A stretch of 9,830 nucleotides of DNA from CAZDEK01 sp964504625 (lineage in GTDB: Bacteria > Patescibacteriota > Saccharimonadia > CAILAD01 > GCA-016700035), in the NCBI GenBank assembly GCA_964504625.1, contig CAZDEK010000028.1:1-9830 (forward strand), in the 5' to 3' direction. The translations under genes and the position numbers were made by a program. The notes beneath the pieces were generated by a model that had not been told where the DNA came from, did not search any database, and saw only the letters and a program-made list of their open reading frames with translations. Shown one piece after another: positions 1 through 7,355 of the stretch (position 1 is the first letter of the stretch; every line of letters begins with the position of its first letter).

Positions 1-1714
1 CGAGGATCATACCCTGATTGATCAGCTTCGTGAAGGGCTCTGGAAAGCTCACATGCTTCTGATCATAGAGAAACTTAGTGATGAAGCGTGAATATAGGAG
101 GTGGAGAATGGCATGCTCGACACCACCCATGTAGCGATCGACGGGTAGCCATTCAGCAACCGCCTGAGGATCAAATGGCCCATCTGTGTACTGAGGGTTT
201 GGATAGCGAAGGTAGTACCATGACGAGTCAACAAATGTGTCCATTGTGTCAGTCTCACGGCGGGCCTCCCGATGGCCACACTGTGGACACTTCACCTGTG
301 CAAACTCAGGATGATCGATGAGTGGTGATCGGCCGGAAGAATCAAAGTGCTGACCGACTGGCAACTCCACTGGCAGGTCCTTATCAGGCACAGGCACAAT
401 ACCGCAATCTGGGCAGTAAATAATGGGGATCGGCGTTCCCCAATATCGTTGCCGCGAAATGAGCCAGTCACGCAGGCGATAATTTGTGGCCGATTCGCCA
501 AGGCCAGATTTATGGAGCCAGGCGACAATATCACGCTTGGCATCAGGTGCGCTCAGACCATCAAACTGTCCGGACTGGACCAGCTTGCCATCCCCCTCAT
601 AGGCTGCTTCGTAGACATCACCACCCGATATCACTTCGACGATCGGTAAATTATGCTTCTTAGCAAAGGCATGATCCCGCTCGTCGTGCGCTGGTACAGC
701 CATGATCGCCCCCGTGCCGTAGCCCATCAATACATAATCAGCAATCCAAACCGGCACTTTCTCACCACTAGCCGGATTGACTACATAGCGACCGGTAAAC
801 ACCCCGGTTTTCTCCTTCGCTTCCATCCGATCTACATCGGTTCGACTACCCGCCCACTCAACGTAGTCATCGACTGCCAAACGCTGTTCGTCTGTTGTCA
901 GCATATCGACTAATGGATGCTCTGGGGCAATCACCATAAAGGTCGCGCCAAAAATCGTATCGGGTCGCGTGGTGAAGACTTCAAGCTGAGCATCAGGGTG
1001 ACCGTAGACCTTGAAACGTAAACGCGCCCCTTCACTGCGACCAATCCAGTTGCGCTGCTGCTGCTTGACGCGCTCTGGCCAATCAAGCCCATCAAGATCT
1101 CGCAAGAGCCGATCAGCGTAGTCAGTAATCGTAAAGTACCACTGCTTTAATTGCTTACGCTCAACGGTGGTACCGCATCGCTCGCAGGCACCCTGCACAA
1201 CTTGCTCATTCGCCAGCACTGTCTTGTCTTTGGGGCACCAATTCACAAGGCCATCCTTATGGACGGCTTTGCCGGCGTGATACAGTTGCAAGAATAACCA
1301 TTGCGTCCAGCGATAATACTCTGGCTGAGAGGTGTCGACCTCGCGTTCGAGATCGTACATGCCACCCATGCGCAGATATTGCTGATGAAAATTAGCTACA
1401 TTCGTTGCGGTCCACTCATCGGCTGGAATGCTGTTCTTGATAGCGGCATTTTCTGCCGGCAGACCAAATGCATCGTAGCCATTCGGCTGCAGCACATCAT
1501 GTCCTCGCATACGCGCATATCGACCTAGCGTATCGGCTGGACCAAAGTTATACCAATGACCAATATGCAAATTCCCCGATGGGTATGGAAACATCACTAG
1601 GTTATAGAGTTTGCGCTGAGGCGGCTCGGGCGTACGATACAGCCCCGCCTGCTCCCAAACGGCTTGCCACTTTGGTTCGACCTTGGTCGGATCATATTTT
1701 CTACCGGCTGTCAT
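1..1714 (-). CDS. leuS: Leucyl-tRNA synthetase, N-terminal two thirds (cut by window edge)
   Basis: Class I aminoacyl-tRNA synthetase that charges tRNA-Leu with leucine in the cytoplasm. The 571 visible codons are uninterrupted. In order they show the signature PYPSGNLHIGH (residues 44-53), a zinc-type Cys region (NWCPKD near 160 and CERCG near 177-181), the editing domain with TTRPDT (248-253) and GTGAIMAVPAHDERD (333-347), then the catalytic return LRDWLISRQRYWGTPIP (414-430). A second set of Cys pairs follows (CPDCG 434-438, CPQCG 476-480). The visible part ends at LINQGMIL, just before where the KMSKS loop is expected; LeuS is normally about 800-870 residues. I chose the ATG at 1714 because a TATAAT box ends 7 nt upstream, which predicts a leaderless message. 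An in-frame ATG at 1723 lies partly inside that box and is less likely. The methyltransferase gene ends 21 nt upstream. Confidence 0.97.
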   Translation of the reverse strand, partial: MTAGRKYDPTKVEPKWQAVWEQAGLYRTPEPPQRKLYNLVMFPYPSGNLHIGHWYNFGPADTLGRYARMRGHDVLQPNGYDAFGLPAENAAIKNSIPADEWTATNVANFHQQYLRMGGMYDLEREVDTSQPEYYRWTQWLFLQLYHAGKAVHKDGLVNWCPKDKTVLANEQVVQGACERCGTTVERKQLKQWYFTITDYADRLLRDLDGLDWPERVKQQQRNWIGRSEGARLRFKVYGHPDAQLEVFTTRPDTIFGATFMVIAPEHPLVDMLTTDEQRLAVDDYVEWAGSRTDVDRMEAKEKTGVFTGRYVVNPASGEKVPVWIADYVLMGYGTGAIMAVPAHDERDHAFAKKHNLPIVEVISGGDVYEAAYEGDGKLVQSGQFDGLSAPDAKRDIVAWLHKSGLGESATNYRLRDWLISRQRYWGTPIPIIYCPDCGIVPVPDKDLPVELPVGQHFDSSGRSPLIDHPEFAQVKCPQCGHREARRETDTMDTFVDSSWYYLRYPNPQYTDGPFDPQAVAEWLPVDRYMGGVEHAILHLLYSRFITKFLYDQKHVSFPEPFTKLINQGMIL

Positions 1715-1721
1715 GCCCGCC

Positions 1722-1727
1722 ATTATA
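1722..1727 (-). promoter_or_regulatory. -10 box TATAAT for leuS (predicted leaderless start)
   Basis: On the minus strand the short gap after the methyltransferase stop reads CGGGTATAAT, then 7 nt, then the chosen leuS ATG at 1714. Normal -10 to start-site spacing would put the first transcribed base on or next to the A of that ATG. No convincing -35 hexamer is visible 16-18 nt upstream. The same GGGTATA(A/C)T box stands before two other genes in this window. Confidence 0.55.
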
Positions 1728-1735
1728 CCCGATTA

Positions 1736-2413
1736 TCAGGAGTGGTGCGATGATGCTACCGCCTGGATGTCGAAGGTATGCCAGTGTTTTGACTCACCAG
1801 CTGTCGTCGAGCCATCATACTCACGCTCGATGATGCTCACGTCTGTCATACCGTCACACAGAGCGTCCAGTTCTTCTCGAGTATGAAAAGTCATACCACT
1901 AGCTTGGAGTACACCGCCAACCATACGTTCTTGCGCCCATGTATCATGCATCCCAAACAAGTTCACCGAAAGTATACCATCTGGTTTGAGCGCAGCCCGC
2001 AAAGACTGCCATAGCGGCTCAAATGCATTTGTACGCGTAAAAGGCAGGGCATAATAGCTTACAATCAGATCGACTGACTCCGGTGCCAGCGCATTCGCCA
2101 GCTCTTCATGCGCGAGGCGATGGAAGCTCAACCGCTCGATATCGCGTGAAAAATCATTGTATTGCAGCTCTAGCTTGGCAGCTGCACGTTCAGCACCCTC
2201 ACTAAAATCAGTAGCAATCACCCGGCCTAGTCCAGCTTCAAGTAAAGCCTTTGTCTCTGTCATCTGACCAGCCCCGACATCAAGAGCTATCAAGTCACAA
2301 AAACTATCATGTCGCTCACGCATCAAGTCGAGAGCATCAAGTAACTGCTGACGCGGTTGCCGCTCAGCATGACGCTCATAATATTCATTCCAGCCCTCGT
2401 GTCGCTCGCTCAT
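1736..2413 (-). CDS. Class I SAM-dependent methyltransferase
   Basis: A 225-residue Rossmann-fold methyltransferase with unknown substrate. Motif I is ALDVGAGQMTE (43-53), an acidic motif II residue is D69 (VIATDFSEG), motif IV-like VDLIVSYYALPF is at 114-125, and LKPDGILSVNLFG at 142-154 is the usual post-motif strand. The C-terminal HWHTFDIQAVA (210-220) resembles the closing strand of TehB-like and small-molecule methyltransferases. That resemblance is from memory and does not set the substrate. I chose the ATG at 2413 because it overlaps the TGA of the preceding surface-protein gene as ATGA, the standard arrangement for translational coupling. An in-frame ATG at 2431 lies further inside that gene. 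No signal peptide is present, so the enzyme is cytoplasmic. The coupling suggests it is made together with the surface protein, but nothing shows that it modifies it. Confidence 0.88.
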   Translation of the reverse strand: MSERHEGWNEYYERHAERQPRQQLLDALDLMRERHDSFCDLIALDVGAGQMTETKALLEAGLGRVIATDFSEGAERAAAKLELQYNDFSRDIERLSFHRLAHEELANALAPESVDLIVSYYALPFTRTNAFEPLWQSLRAALKPDGILSVNLFGMHDTWAQERMVGGVLQASGMTFHTREELDALCDGMTDVSIIEREYDGSTTAGESKHWHTFDIQAVASSHHS

Positions 2414-3957
2414 CGACAGATTCCGTACCAACTACAGACAGGCTTGAGTGTCGCCGTCTCCTCTTCGCCCACATATGAACCATCAGCCCGCATGCCCTGG
2501 ACTGAAATCTGTTGAGTGCCAGTGCTAAAATGCCACCAACTGTAGTCGAGGCCACTGGTTGTTTTGAGACTACCAGCGTTAATTCTAACTTGATAGTTAG
2601 TAGCCCCATCCACTTTTTGCCAGGTGACTTTCGAATGATTGATGAAAAAAAGTGAGCTGACTACCTTCGCCGTGAGTTTTGCTATACGAACTGTGCGATC
2701 GGCGATTTTTTGCTCGATCGGACGTGCGTCAAATGTGGTCGAAGGACTCGGCGAAGCCTCAGATGATTGGCTTGGCGAGCTACCCGACCCACCACCGGTG
2801 GCTATCTGGCCCGAGCCAGACGACGAACCACCCCGTGGTTTGGCTGACCCTCCCGAACTACTCGAGCCGACTGGTGCTATCGGCACGGGAGCCTGACTGA
2901 CCGGAGGCGGTGCAGCATTGCCCCATGAGTATGCCTTCGAGCCGTCACGGTTCCACTGTGGCTCGATCATCTTAAATTTATCCCACGGTATCTTCGAGAG
3001 CGGGAAATAATCGGCGTCGGGAGCACCGGCTCGCTGGTATACCTTAGTGCCTGTCCGATCAAGCTCGATACCAAAACCAAAAATACCACTCGTATCGCCA
3101 GCATAGGCACCATACTTTTGGAGAGCTTTGGCAATCATCTTCTCCATCGCGGTAATGCCGGGAATAGCATCGACGTTCACGCTCGGATCAAGCTGCCACC
3201 GAGTGCCAATCGGCATACAGGTAGCTTGATTGGTATTCGTGCCATCGCTGGTGGTAGCCGGATAGTAGGGATCCCGCTTGCAGGTAGTGCCCGTCGCAAA
3301 GCCGAGGGCATGATCAATGTAGCCTTGTTCAATTTCATAGGTACGAATGCCGCCCGGAATCCCCGAAACATTGGTCGTCGCTCCAATGCCGTTGCCATCG
3401 ATATCCGCTACCGATGCCGAAGCCGGACACCAATTCGCACCGACTAAATTAAAGCGGAAAGTACAATCTCCCCAGATCCAAAAATCATACAATTTACGCG
3501 TACTATTATCGACGATGGCGAGATGATGATCGCCGCCGGTTTGTGGAAAGACACCATTCGGAACAGGCACGGTACCAGCCGTAATCGCATCACAGGCATA
3601 TATCCAACAAAATATTTTTGCTTGCGGTGCACTCGAGTTGGTATCAAAAATTGGCCCAGCCCAATCAAGCAAAGACAGTGCTCCAGGTGTACCAGCCGCT
3701 TGCAAACGAGTTTGGCCATCCGCCGCATAGCGCACGTCGCCTGGAATGACTTGATTGATGGGCGCATCGGCAGAGAACATGCGTCCGGTGATCTTACCGG
3801 TAGTTGGATTCCAGTTGTAAGTACTGCCAGCAGCTCGCGAGAAATAGACCACCAACCCTGTGAGTAATGAAAATGCAATAAATACTGCAGCCGCCAGAAT
3901 ATTAAATCGAGCTGGAAGCTTTTTCTGTCGCTTCTTGGTTGCAGTATTTTTTGGCAT
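2410..3957 (-). CDS. Membrane-anchored surface protein with Ser/Gly/Pro linker and Fn3-like C-terminal domain
   Basis: A 515-residue extracytoplasmic protein of unknown function. The N-terminus is very basic (TKKRQKKLPAR) and is followed by one hydrophobic helix at about 19-41, which acts as signal anchor or signal peptide. The next globular part (about 60-345) has six cysteines (117, 122, 165, 177, 226, 247) and the motifs GGDHHLAIVD (141-150), DIDGNGIG (185-192) and YIDHALGF (213-220). I recognise this as a widespread uncharacterised secreted family common in Actinobacteria, recalled without a search. Residues about 350-408 are a low-complexity Pro/Ser/Gly linker. Residues about 440-506 (VTWQKVDGATNYQVRI start) look like a fibronectin type III-type beta domain. 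The tail carries a last cysteine pair (508, 514). All eight cysteines lie outside the membrane, so four disulfides are possible. An SD-like AAGGTG sits 5 nt before the ATG. Its TGA overlaps the methyltransferase ATG. A role in adhesion to a host cell is only a guess. Confidence 0.85.
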   Translation of the reverse strand: MPKNTATKKRQKKLPARFNILAAAVFIAFSLLTGLVVYFSRAAGSTYNWNPTTGKITGRMFSADAPINQVIPGDVRYAADGQTRLQAAGTPGALSLLDWAGPIFDTNSSAPQAKIFCWIYACDAITAGTVPVPNGVFPQTGGDHHLAIVDNSTRKLYDFWIWGDCTFRFNLVGANWCPASASVADIDGNGIGATTNVSGIPGGIRTYEIEQGYIDHALGFATGTTCKRDPYYPATTSDGTNTNQATCMPIGTRWQLDPSVNVDAIPGITAMEKMIAKALQKYGAYAGDTSGIFGFGIELDRTGTKVYQRAGAPDADYFPLSKIPWDKFKMIEPQWNRDGSKAYSWGNAAPPPVSQAPVPIAPVGSSSSGGSAKPRGGSSSGSGQIATGGGSGSSPSQSSEASPSPSTTFDARPIEQKIADRTVRIAKLTAKVVSSLFFINHSKVTWQKVDGATNYQVRINAGSLKTTSGLDYSWWHFSTGTQQISVQGMRADGSYVGEEETATLKPVCSWYGICR

Positions 3958-3962
3958 TATTG

Positions 3963-3968
3963 CACCTT
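3963..3968 (-). promoter_or_regulatory. Shine-Dalgarno-like AAGGTG of the surface-protein gene
   Basis: AAGGTG lies 5 nt before the ATG at 3957. The 52-nt gap after the peptidase gene also contains a weak -10-like TAAGAT (3975-3980) without a clear -35, so a separate promoter here is possible but not supported. Confidence 0.45.
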
Positions 3969-4009
3969 AACCTCATCTTACAGAAGCGCTTATGGTAGGC
4001 GCAAATAGA

Positions 4010-4624
4010 TTATGGGCGACGCGTGAATATCGCCCAATAATTTGCGTATTCAAGCAAACGAGCTTCATCAACGATATCGGGCCCTGTCCGCTTCACTGGA
4101 TCATGCACGTAGTATTCGAAGCTCGCCTCACGCCAACCCGATACAACCACCTGATGATTCTCGCTATTATTCGAAAAACCACTCTTCACACTCAGTAGGA
4201 CTGGGCAGCTATGCAGCAACGATCGGCGCAAAGCCTGCAGCAACTTATCACTCATCGAACGCATAGCCGCCTCACTGTGTATTTGCTGCGTGACAGCCTG
4301 CATCTGAGCCGTGTTATACCCCTCGTATTGAGCGAAATAACTAGGATCTTGCGTCGGTGCTGTCCAGTTCCGCCGCCAAGCCACGAGGCCATAACTCGAC
4401 AGTACCTTCACTTGACCAGGGTGCCACCAGTCATTATGCTGATTAATCGCATGATAACTGTCGGCGCGTCGGAATATCTCGAGCGCCGGCTTATCCTCGT
4501 GCAAATAATACTCAATGATCATTTCTAAGCTCGCCAAGCCACATCGCTGGCGTGGCTCCATCAGATCGACATGTAACAGTTCGGGATCCTCCTGCCATGA
4601 GTGGCGAAGGGGCAGATTAATCAT
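4010..4624 (-). CDS. C39-like (papain-fold) cysteine peptidase, probably cytoplasmic
   Basis: A 204-residue protein that fits the Peptidase_C39-like group. Its catalytic residues can be placed: Cys28 in QRCGLASLEMI, His157 in SENHQVVVSGW and Asp175 in YYVHDP. The spacing and the hydrophobic residue after the His are typical of the family; the usual CGPAS is CGLAS here. There is no signal peptide or membrane segment, and no ABC-transporter domains, so it is not a bacteriocin-exporter C39 protein. I chose the ATG at 4624: it starts 2 nt after the TGA of the mur ligase gene. An alternative ATG at 4663 would overlap that gene by 37 nt and add 13 residues lacking family similarity. Placement directly after ddl and the mur ligase suggests co-translation with cell-wall genes. 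The substrate is unknown; an amide or peptide bond in an envelope precursor or in the following surface protein are guesses. Confidence 0.8.
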   Translation of the reverse strand: MINLPLRHSWQEDPELLHVDLMEPRQRCGLASLEMIIEYYLHEDKPALEIFRRADSYHAINQHNDWWHPGQVKVLSSYGLVAWRRNWTAPTQDPSYFAQYEGYNTAQMQAVTQQIHSEAAMRSMSDKLLQALRRSLLHSCPVLLSVKSGFSNNSENHQVVVSGWREASFEYYVHDPVKRTGPDIVDEARLLEYANYWAIFTRRP

Positions 4625-4626
4625 TC

Positions 4627-5910
4627 TCACAGGCCGAAGGACTTTCGCTTCTTGCGTTTCCAAGCCTTGGATTGGCGCACGAGCTCATGGGCTGGATGTA
4701 GCTCGGGTGCAAGCAAGATACGGCTCGTCTCTTCAGTGAAGACGCCATTTTGCGATCCCTTCACAAGCACAACATCACCCTTGATGAGCTGTTTCTTCAG
4801 ATAGTGCCCAGCTTCGTATGGTGTGCGAAACTGCTTAACTGATGAGCGGTCCATGCCAGCTTCTACTGCCGCTGGAGCGATGTACTGACCTGCCAGCTTG
4901 CCAACTGTCACAAGCATGTGTAAGCCAGATTGTGCCGCATAGGCCGCTACCTCACGATGCAACTCAGCGGCATGCTCACCCATCTCGTTCATACTGCCCA
5001 GGACTGCGATGTGACGACCACTAAACGCCTGCAAAGTATCTAAAGCCGCCTTAACTGCAGCTGGGCTCGCATTATAGCTGTCATCAATCAGCCGAGCCCC
5101 ATGAACAGCGGGTAAGAGCCGCATTCTACCCAGGGGTGGTGTAACAGCCTGCAACCCCTTCACTACTTTCGCCTGCGGGATATCGAGCTCGCGCGCGACA
5201 GCCGCCGCAGCCAGTAAGGCATAGAGGCCATGCTCGCCAATACAGTGTGTCTTCACGGTGACCGCACGTTTCTCGAGTACCAGCTCAGCCTGCAGCTTGC
5301 CTTGACGTCCACGGACGACCGAACCAAACTTCACAACACCATGACGCAATCCATAGCCAAGGCTATTCTTACGCCGCTCCATTACTTCTCGCACCAGATC
5401 TACATCGGCGTTATAGAGTACCCGACTGGCGCCGCTCGCCAGCGCCACCGCGTCATCGCGCAAGTGTTCGACACTGGTAAACCGCTCCATATGCACCGGA
5501 CTTACGCCGGTCAGAACTGATACCTGAGGCTTCAAGAGCTCAACCCAAGGCATCATCATGGCCCGTTCATCTTCAGCGATCTCGAGCACGACTGCGTCGT
5601 AAGGATAATTCTCACTCGCCACTTGCATTTGGGCAAAAACTTCGCGCCAAGCTTTTGGACTGGTCAACCGATCAGGCGCCTTGAGACCAAAAATTGCTAG
5701 TGGCACTCCAACTTCGGTGTTATAACTATCCTCAGAAAAGCCTACTCGCCAGCCAGCTGCCTCCAGGACGGTGCCAATCGCCAACTTGGCGCTCGTCTTG
5801 CCTACCGTACCAGTTACGGTGATTACCGTAAGCTCGCGGTCAGCCAGCAAGCGCCGCACCCGACGACGCAACTCACTCACCACTAGGCGACTTGCTAAGC
5901 GCTTAATCAT
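4627..5910 (-). CDS. murF: MurF-type UDP-N-acetylmuramoyl-tripeptide--D-alanyl-D-alanine ligase, short CPR form
   Basis: ATP-dependent Mur ligase of 427 residues that should add D-Ala-D-Ala to the UDP-MurNAc-tripeptide in the cytoplasm, using the product of the adjacent ddl. Visible motifs: P-loop TGTVGKTS (33-40), YNTEVGVPLAIFG (63-75), GVSPVHMERF (135-144; the usual form is NIGxAHLExF), GRMRLLP (261-267), LIDDSYNASPAAVKAAL (274-290), VLGSMNEMGEHA (303-314), and KGSQNGVFTEE (384-394). The P-loop begins only 33 residues in, so the usual N-terminal domain of about 80-100 residues that holds the UDP moiety is missing. From family knowledge, CPR MurF-like proteins commonly have this short form. 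The C-terminus is a basic tail (KAWKRKKRKSFGL). The ATG at 5910 is set by GAGG 7 nt upstream. The P-loop proximity leaves open a different Mur ligase activity, but the D-Ala-D-Ala neighbour favours MurF. Confidence 0.9.
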   Translation of the reverse strand: MIKRLASRLVVSELRRRVRRLLADRELTVITVTGTVGKTSAKLAIGTVLEAAGWRVGFSEDSYNTEVGVPLAIFGLKAPDRLTSPKAWREVFAQMQVASENYPYDAVVLEIAEDERAMMMPWVELLKPQVSVLTGVSPVHMERFTSVEHLRDDAVALASGASRVLYNADVDLVREVMERRKNSLGYGLRHGVVKFGSVVRGRQGKLQAELVLEKRAVTVKTHCIGEHGLYALLAAAAVARELDIPQAKVVKGLQAVTPPLGRMRLLPAVHGARLIDDSYNASPAAVKAALDTLQAFSGRHIAVLGSMNEMGEHAAELHREVAAYAAQSGLHMLVTVGKLAGQYIAPAAVEAGMDRSSVKQFRTPYEAGHYLKKQLIKGDVVLVKGSQNGVFTEETSRILLAPELHPAHELVRQSKAWKRKKRKSFGL

Positions 5911-5917
5911 GAGTGTG

Positions 5918-5921
5918 CCTC
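5918..5921 (-). promoter_or_regulatory. Shine-Dalgarno GAGG of the mur ligase, overlapping the ddl stop
   Basis: The sequence CTGAGGCACACTCATG contains the ddl stop TGA (5920-5922) and, sharing its bases, a GAGG motif placed 7 nt before the mur ligase ATG at 5910. Ribosomes ending ddl would uncover this site, which implies coupled synthesis of the two enzymes. Confidence 0.6.
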
Positions 5922-6969
5922 AGATACCATACTCGTTTAATTCTACCACTTCAGGTCGCGAAAGCGCACGACGCGCAAGGTAGTCAATCAGCGCTGCATA
6001 GTCATACCCAGCCTGGGCGGCAGCTTGCGGCAAGAGACTCACACCGGTCAGCCCTGGCAGTGTATTGACCTCGAGAATCCACAATCTCCCTTGGCCAAGA
6101 ATGAGATCTGTGCGGCTATAGTCACGGCAGCCTAGCGCGGAATGTGCGGCCATCGCTACCCGCTGCACCGCATGGAGTAGCTTTTGCGGTAAGGGAGCCG
6201 GTGTGATTTCTTCGGTCGCACCCGGCGTATACTTGGCTTGATAATCAAAAAAGCCCTGACTCCGCGGACGGATCAAAGTCGGCGGTAAAGCCAGTGGGCC
6301 ATCGTCAGTCTCGATCACGCCACAGGTCAGTTCAATCCCCGCGACGCAGCGTTGGACTAAAAGCTCGGTATGCTCGAAGCTCGAAGTTTCAAGTGCATCA
6401 GCCAGCTGCGCTGGCGTGTAGCAAATCTTCACACCGATCGAGCTACCAGCGGCATTTGGCTTGACGACGACCGGAAAGCCATATGCAGCCTGGACCTGAC
6501 TCAGCAGCCGTGAGCGGGCACTCACCCAGCTTGCCCGAGTTACCAATGTATAGTCCGGTACACTCAGGCCAGCTCGCCGCAGCACCTGCGAAGCAGCATG
6601 CTTATCAAAAGCTAAGCGACTTGCACGCACTCCACTCCCCTGATATGGGATGGTTGCCTGATCCAGAAGCCGCTGCAACTGACCATCTTCACCAAACTCT
6701 CCATGGAGCAAAATCAGCGCTCCATCAATGAGATAGGGCAAGCGTCCAACCACCTCAGTCGCCGGAAATGACAGCTGTAACTGGCCAGCCGAATAGTCGG
6801 TCGGCGACGCATAGAGCTGCCATTCATTACTTGTCGTGATGTAGATGGGTAGAATGCGATACTGCTGCGCATTTAGCACCGATAAGGCATTATCGGCACT
6901 GGCTTTTGAAACGTCGTGCTCGCGCGACGGACCGCCTATGAGAACCCCCAATCTCGGCTGTGTACTCAT
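5920..6969 (-). CDS. ddl: D-alanine--D-alanine ligase
   Basis: ATP-grasp enzyme that joins two D-alanines to the dipeptide that ends the peptidoglycan stem. The 349 residues match the family's usual length. Visible signatures are GGPSREHDVS (12-21; Glu17 corresponds to the N-terminal catalytic Glu), LLHGEFGEDGQLQ (87-99), PYQGSGVRASRLAFDK (108-123), PVVVKPNAAGSSIGV (166-180), ELTCGV (213-218), FFDYQAKYTPGATEEITPA (240-258; Tyr243 lies in the loop carrying the conserved active-site Tyr) and the metal-binding end DLILGQ through LEVNTLPGLTG (299-309). No key residue appears to be missing. I chose the ATG at 6969 because a TATACT box ends 8 nt upstream, so the mRNA is probably leaderless. It heads a unit with the mur ligase (9-nt gap) and the C39-like peptidase. 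Confidence 0.96.
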   Translation of the reverse strand: MSTQPRLGVLIGGPSREHDVSKASADNALSVLNAQQYRILPIYITTSNEWQLYASPTDYSAGQLQLSFPATEVVGRLPYLIDGALILLHGEFGEDGQLQRLLDQATIPYQGSGVRASRLAFDKHAASQVLRRAGLSVPDYTLVTRASWVSARSRLLSQVQAAYGFPVVVKPNAAGSSIGVKICYTPAQLADALETSSFEHTELLVQRCVAGIELTCGVIETDDGPLALPPTLIRPRSQGFFDYQAKYTPGATEEITPAPLPQKLLHAVQRVAMAAHSALGCRDYSRTDLILGQGRLWILEVNTLPGLTGVSLLPQAAAQAGYDYAALIDYLARRALSRPEVVELNEYGI

Positions 6970-6977
6970 TACTCTTT

Positions 6978-6983
6978 AGTATA
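6978..6983 (-). promoter_or_regulatory. -10 box TATACT for ddl (predicted leaderless start)
   Basis: GGGGTATACT lies in the 20-nt gap between the small membrane-protein gene and ddl. Eight nucleotides separate it from the ddl ATG, so transcription from it would start within a base or two of the initiation codon. No -35 consensus is visible at the expected distance. It would drive the ddl-mur ligase-peptidase unit. Confidence 0.5.
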
Positions 6984-6989
6984 CCCCGT

Positions 6990-7349
6990 CTACTTGCGAG
7001 GTGCTCGGTGTAAACACAATGCTGCGATGCCAAGCAAGGTGCGCGGTGCGATTAGCGAAACCACAACTGCAACCACTAGCCATACCGAAAATGGCAGGCG
7101 CGCCATTGTGAGTAGTACAAGCATCATAATCCAGGCTAGAGCGATTGCGCCCCAGATAGCCGAGCGCAGCTGGCGCGCTGGTCGGCTCATGGGCTTATCT
7201 TGGCTGGCGACAGCGAAAAAGTCCGGTAGAGGTCGCGTCAGCTTACGAAAAGCTCTGCGTTCGTAGCCAGCTCTCTCGGCAAGCACACTCATTCCGCGCA
7301 CAAACTGCGGACCAAAACAGCTACCATAATTACGCCAACGCGAATGCAT
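6990..7349 (-). CDS. Small integral membrane protein with two predicted helices
   Basis: A 119-residue protein I do not recognise. The first 60 residues are hydrophilic and strongly basic, with several Arg (for example YERRAFRKL at 29-37) and no signal peptide. Two hydrophobic stretches follow, at about 63-82 and 85-113, separated by a very short turn (ARLPF). The protein ends in a basic HRAPRK. The positive-inside rule would place both the long N-terminal region and the C-terminus in the cytoplasm, with a hairpin in the membrane. I chose the ATG at 7349 because a TATAAT box ends exactly 6 nt before it; a downstream Met at residue 20 (start 7292) is the alternative. It lies between the helicase and ddl, 20 nt upstream of ddl, so read-through into the cell-wall genes is possible. 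Function unknown. Confidence 0.65.
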   Translation of the reverse strand: MHSRWRNYGSCFGPQFVRGMSVLAERAGYERRAFRKLTRPLPDFFAVASQDKPMSRPARQLRSAIWGAIALAWIMMLVLLTMARLPFSVWLVVAVVVSLIAPRTLLGIAALCLHRAPRK

Positions 7350-7355
7350 ATGCTC

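Noticed and set aside
347..1833. Several plus-strand open frames of 67-121 codons opposite leuS and the methyltransferase
   Set aside because: They are antisense shadows of well-supported minus-strand genes, lack ribosome-binding sites and show no family signature.
3118..3867. Plus- and minus-strand alternative frames of 109-144 codons within the surface-protein gene
   Set aside because: The 515-codon frame has signal anchor, cysteine pattern and domain motifs; the alternatives have none of these.
3984..3991. 8-bp palindrome AAGCGCTT between peptidase and surface-protein genes
   Set aside because: Too short, with no extended arms and no associated promoter; likely chance.
4625..4663. Longer start for the C39-like peptidase at 4663
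   Set aside because: It would add 13 residues and overlap the mur ligase gene; the ATG at 4624, 2 nt after the stop, gives the usual family N-terminus.
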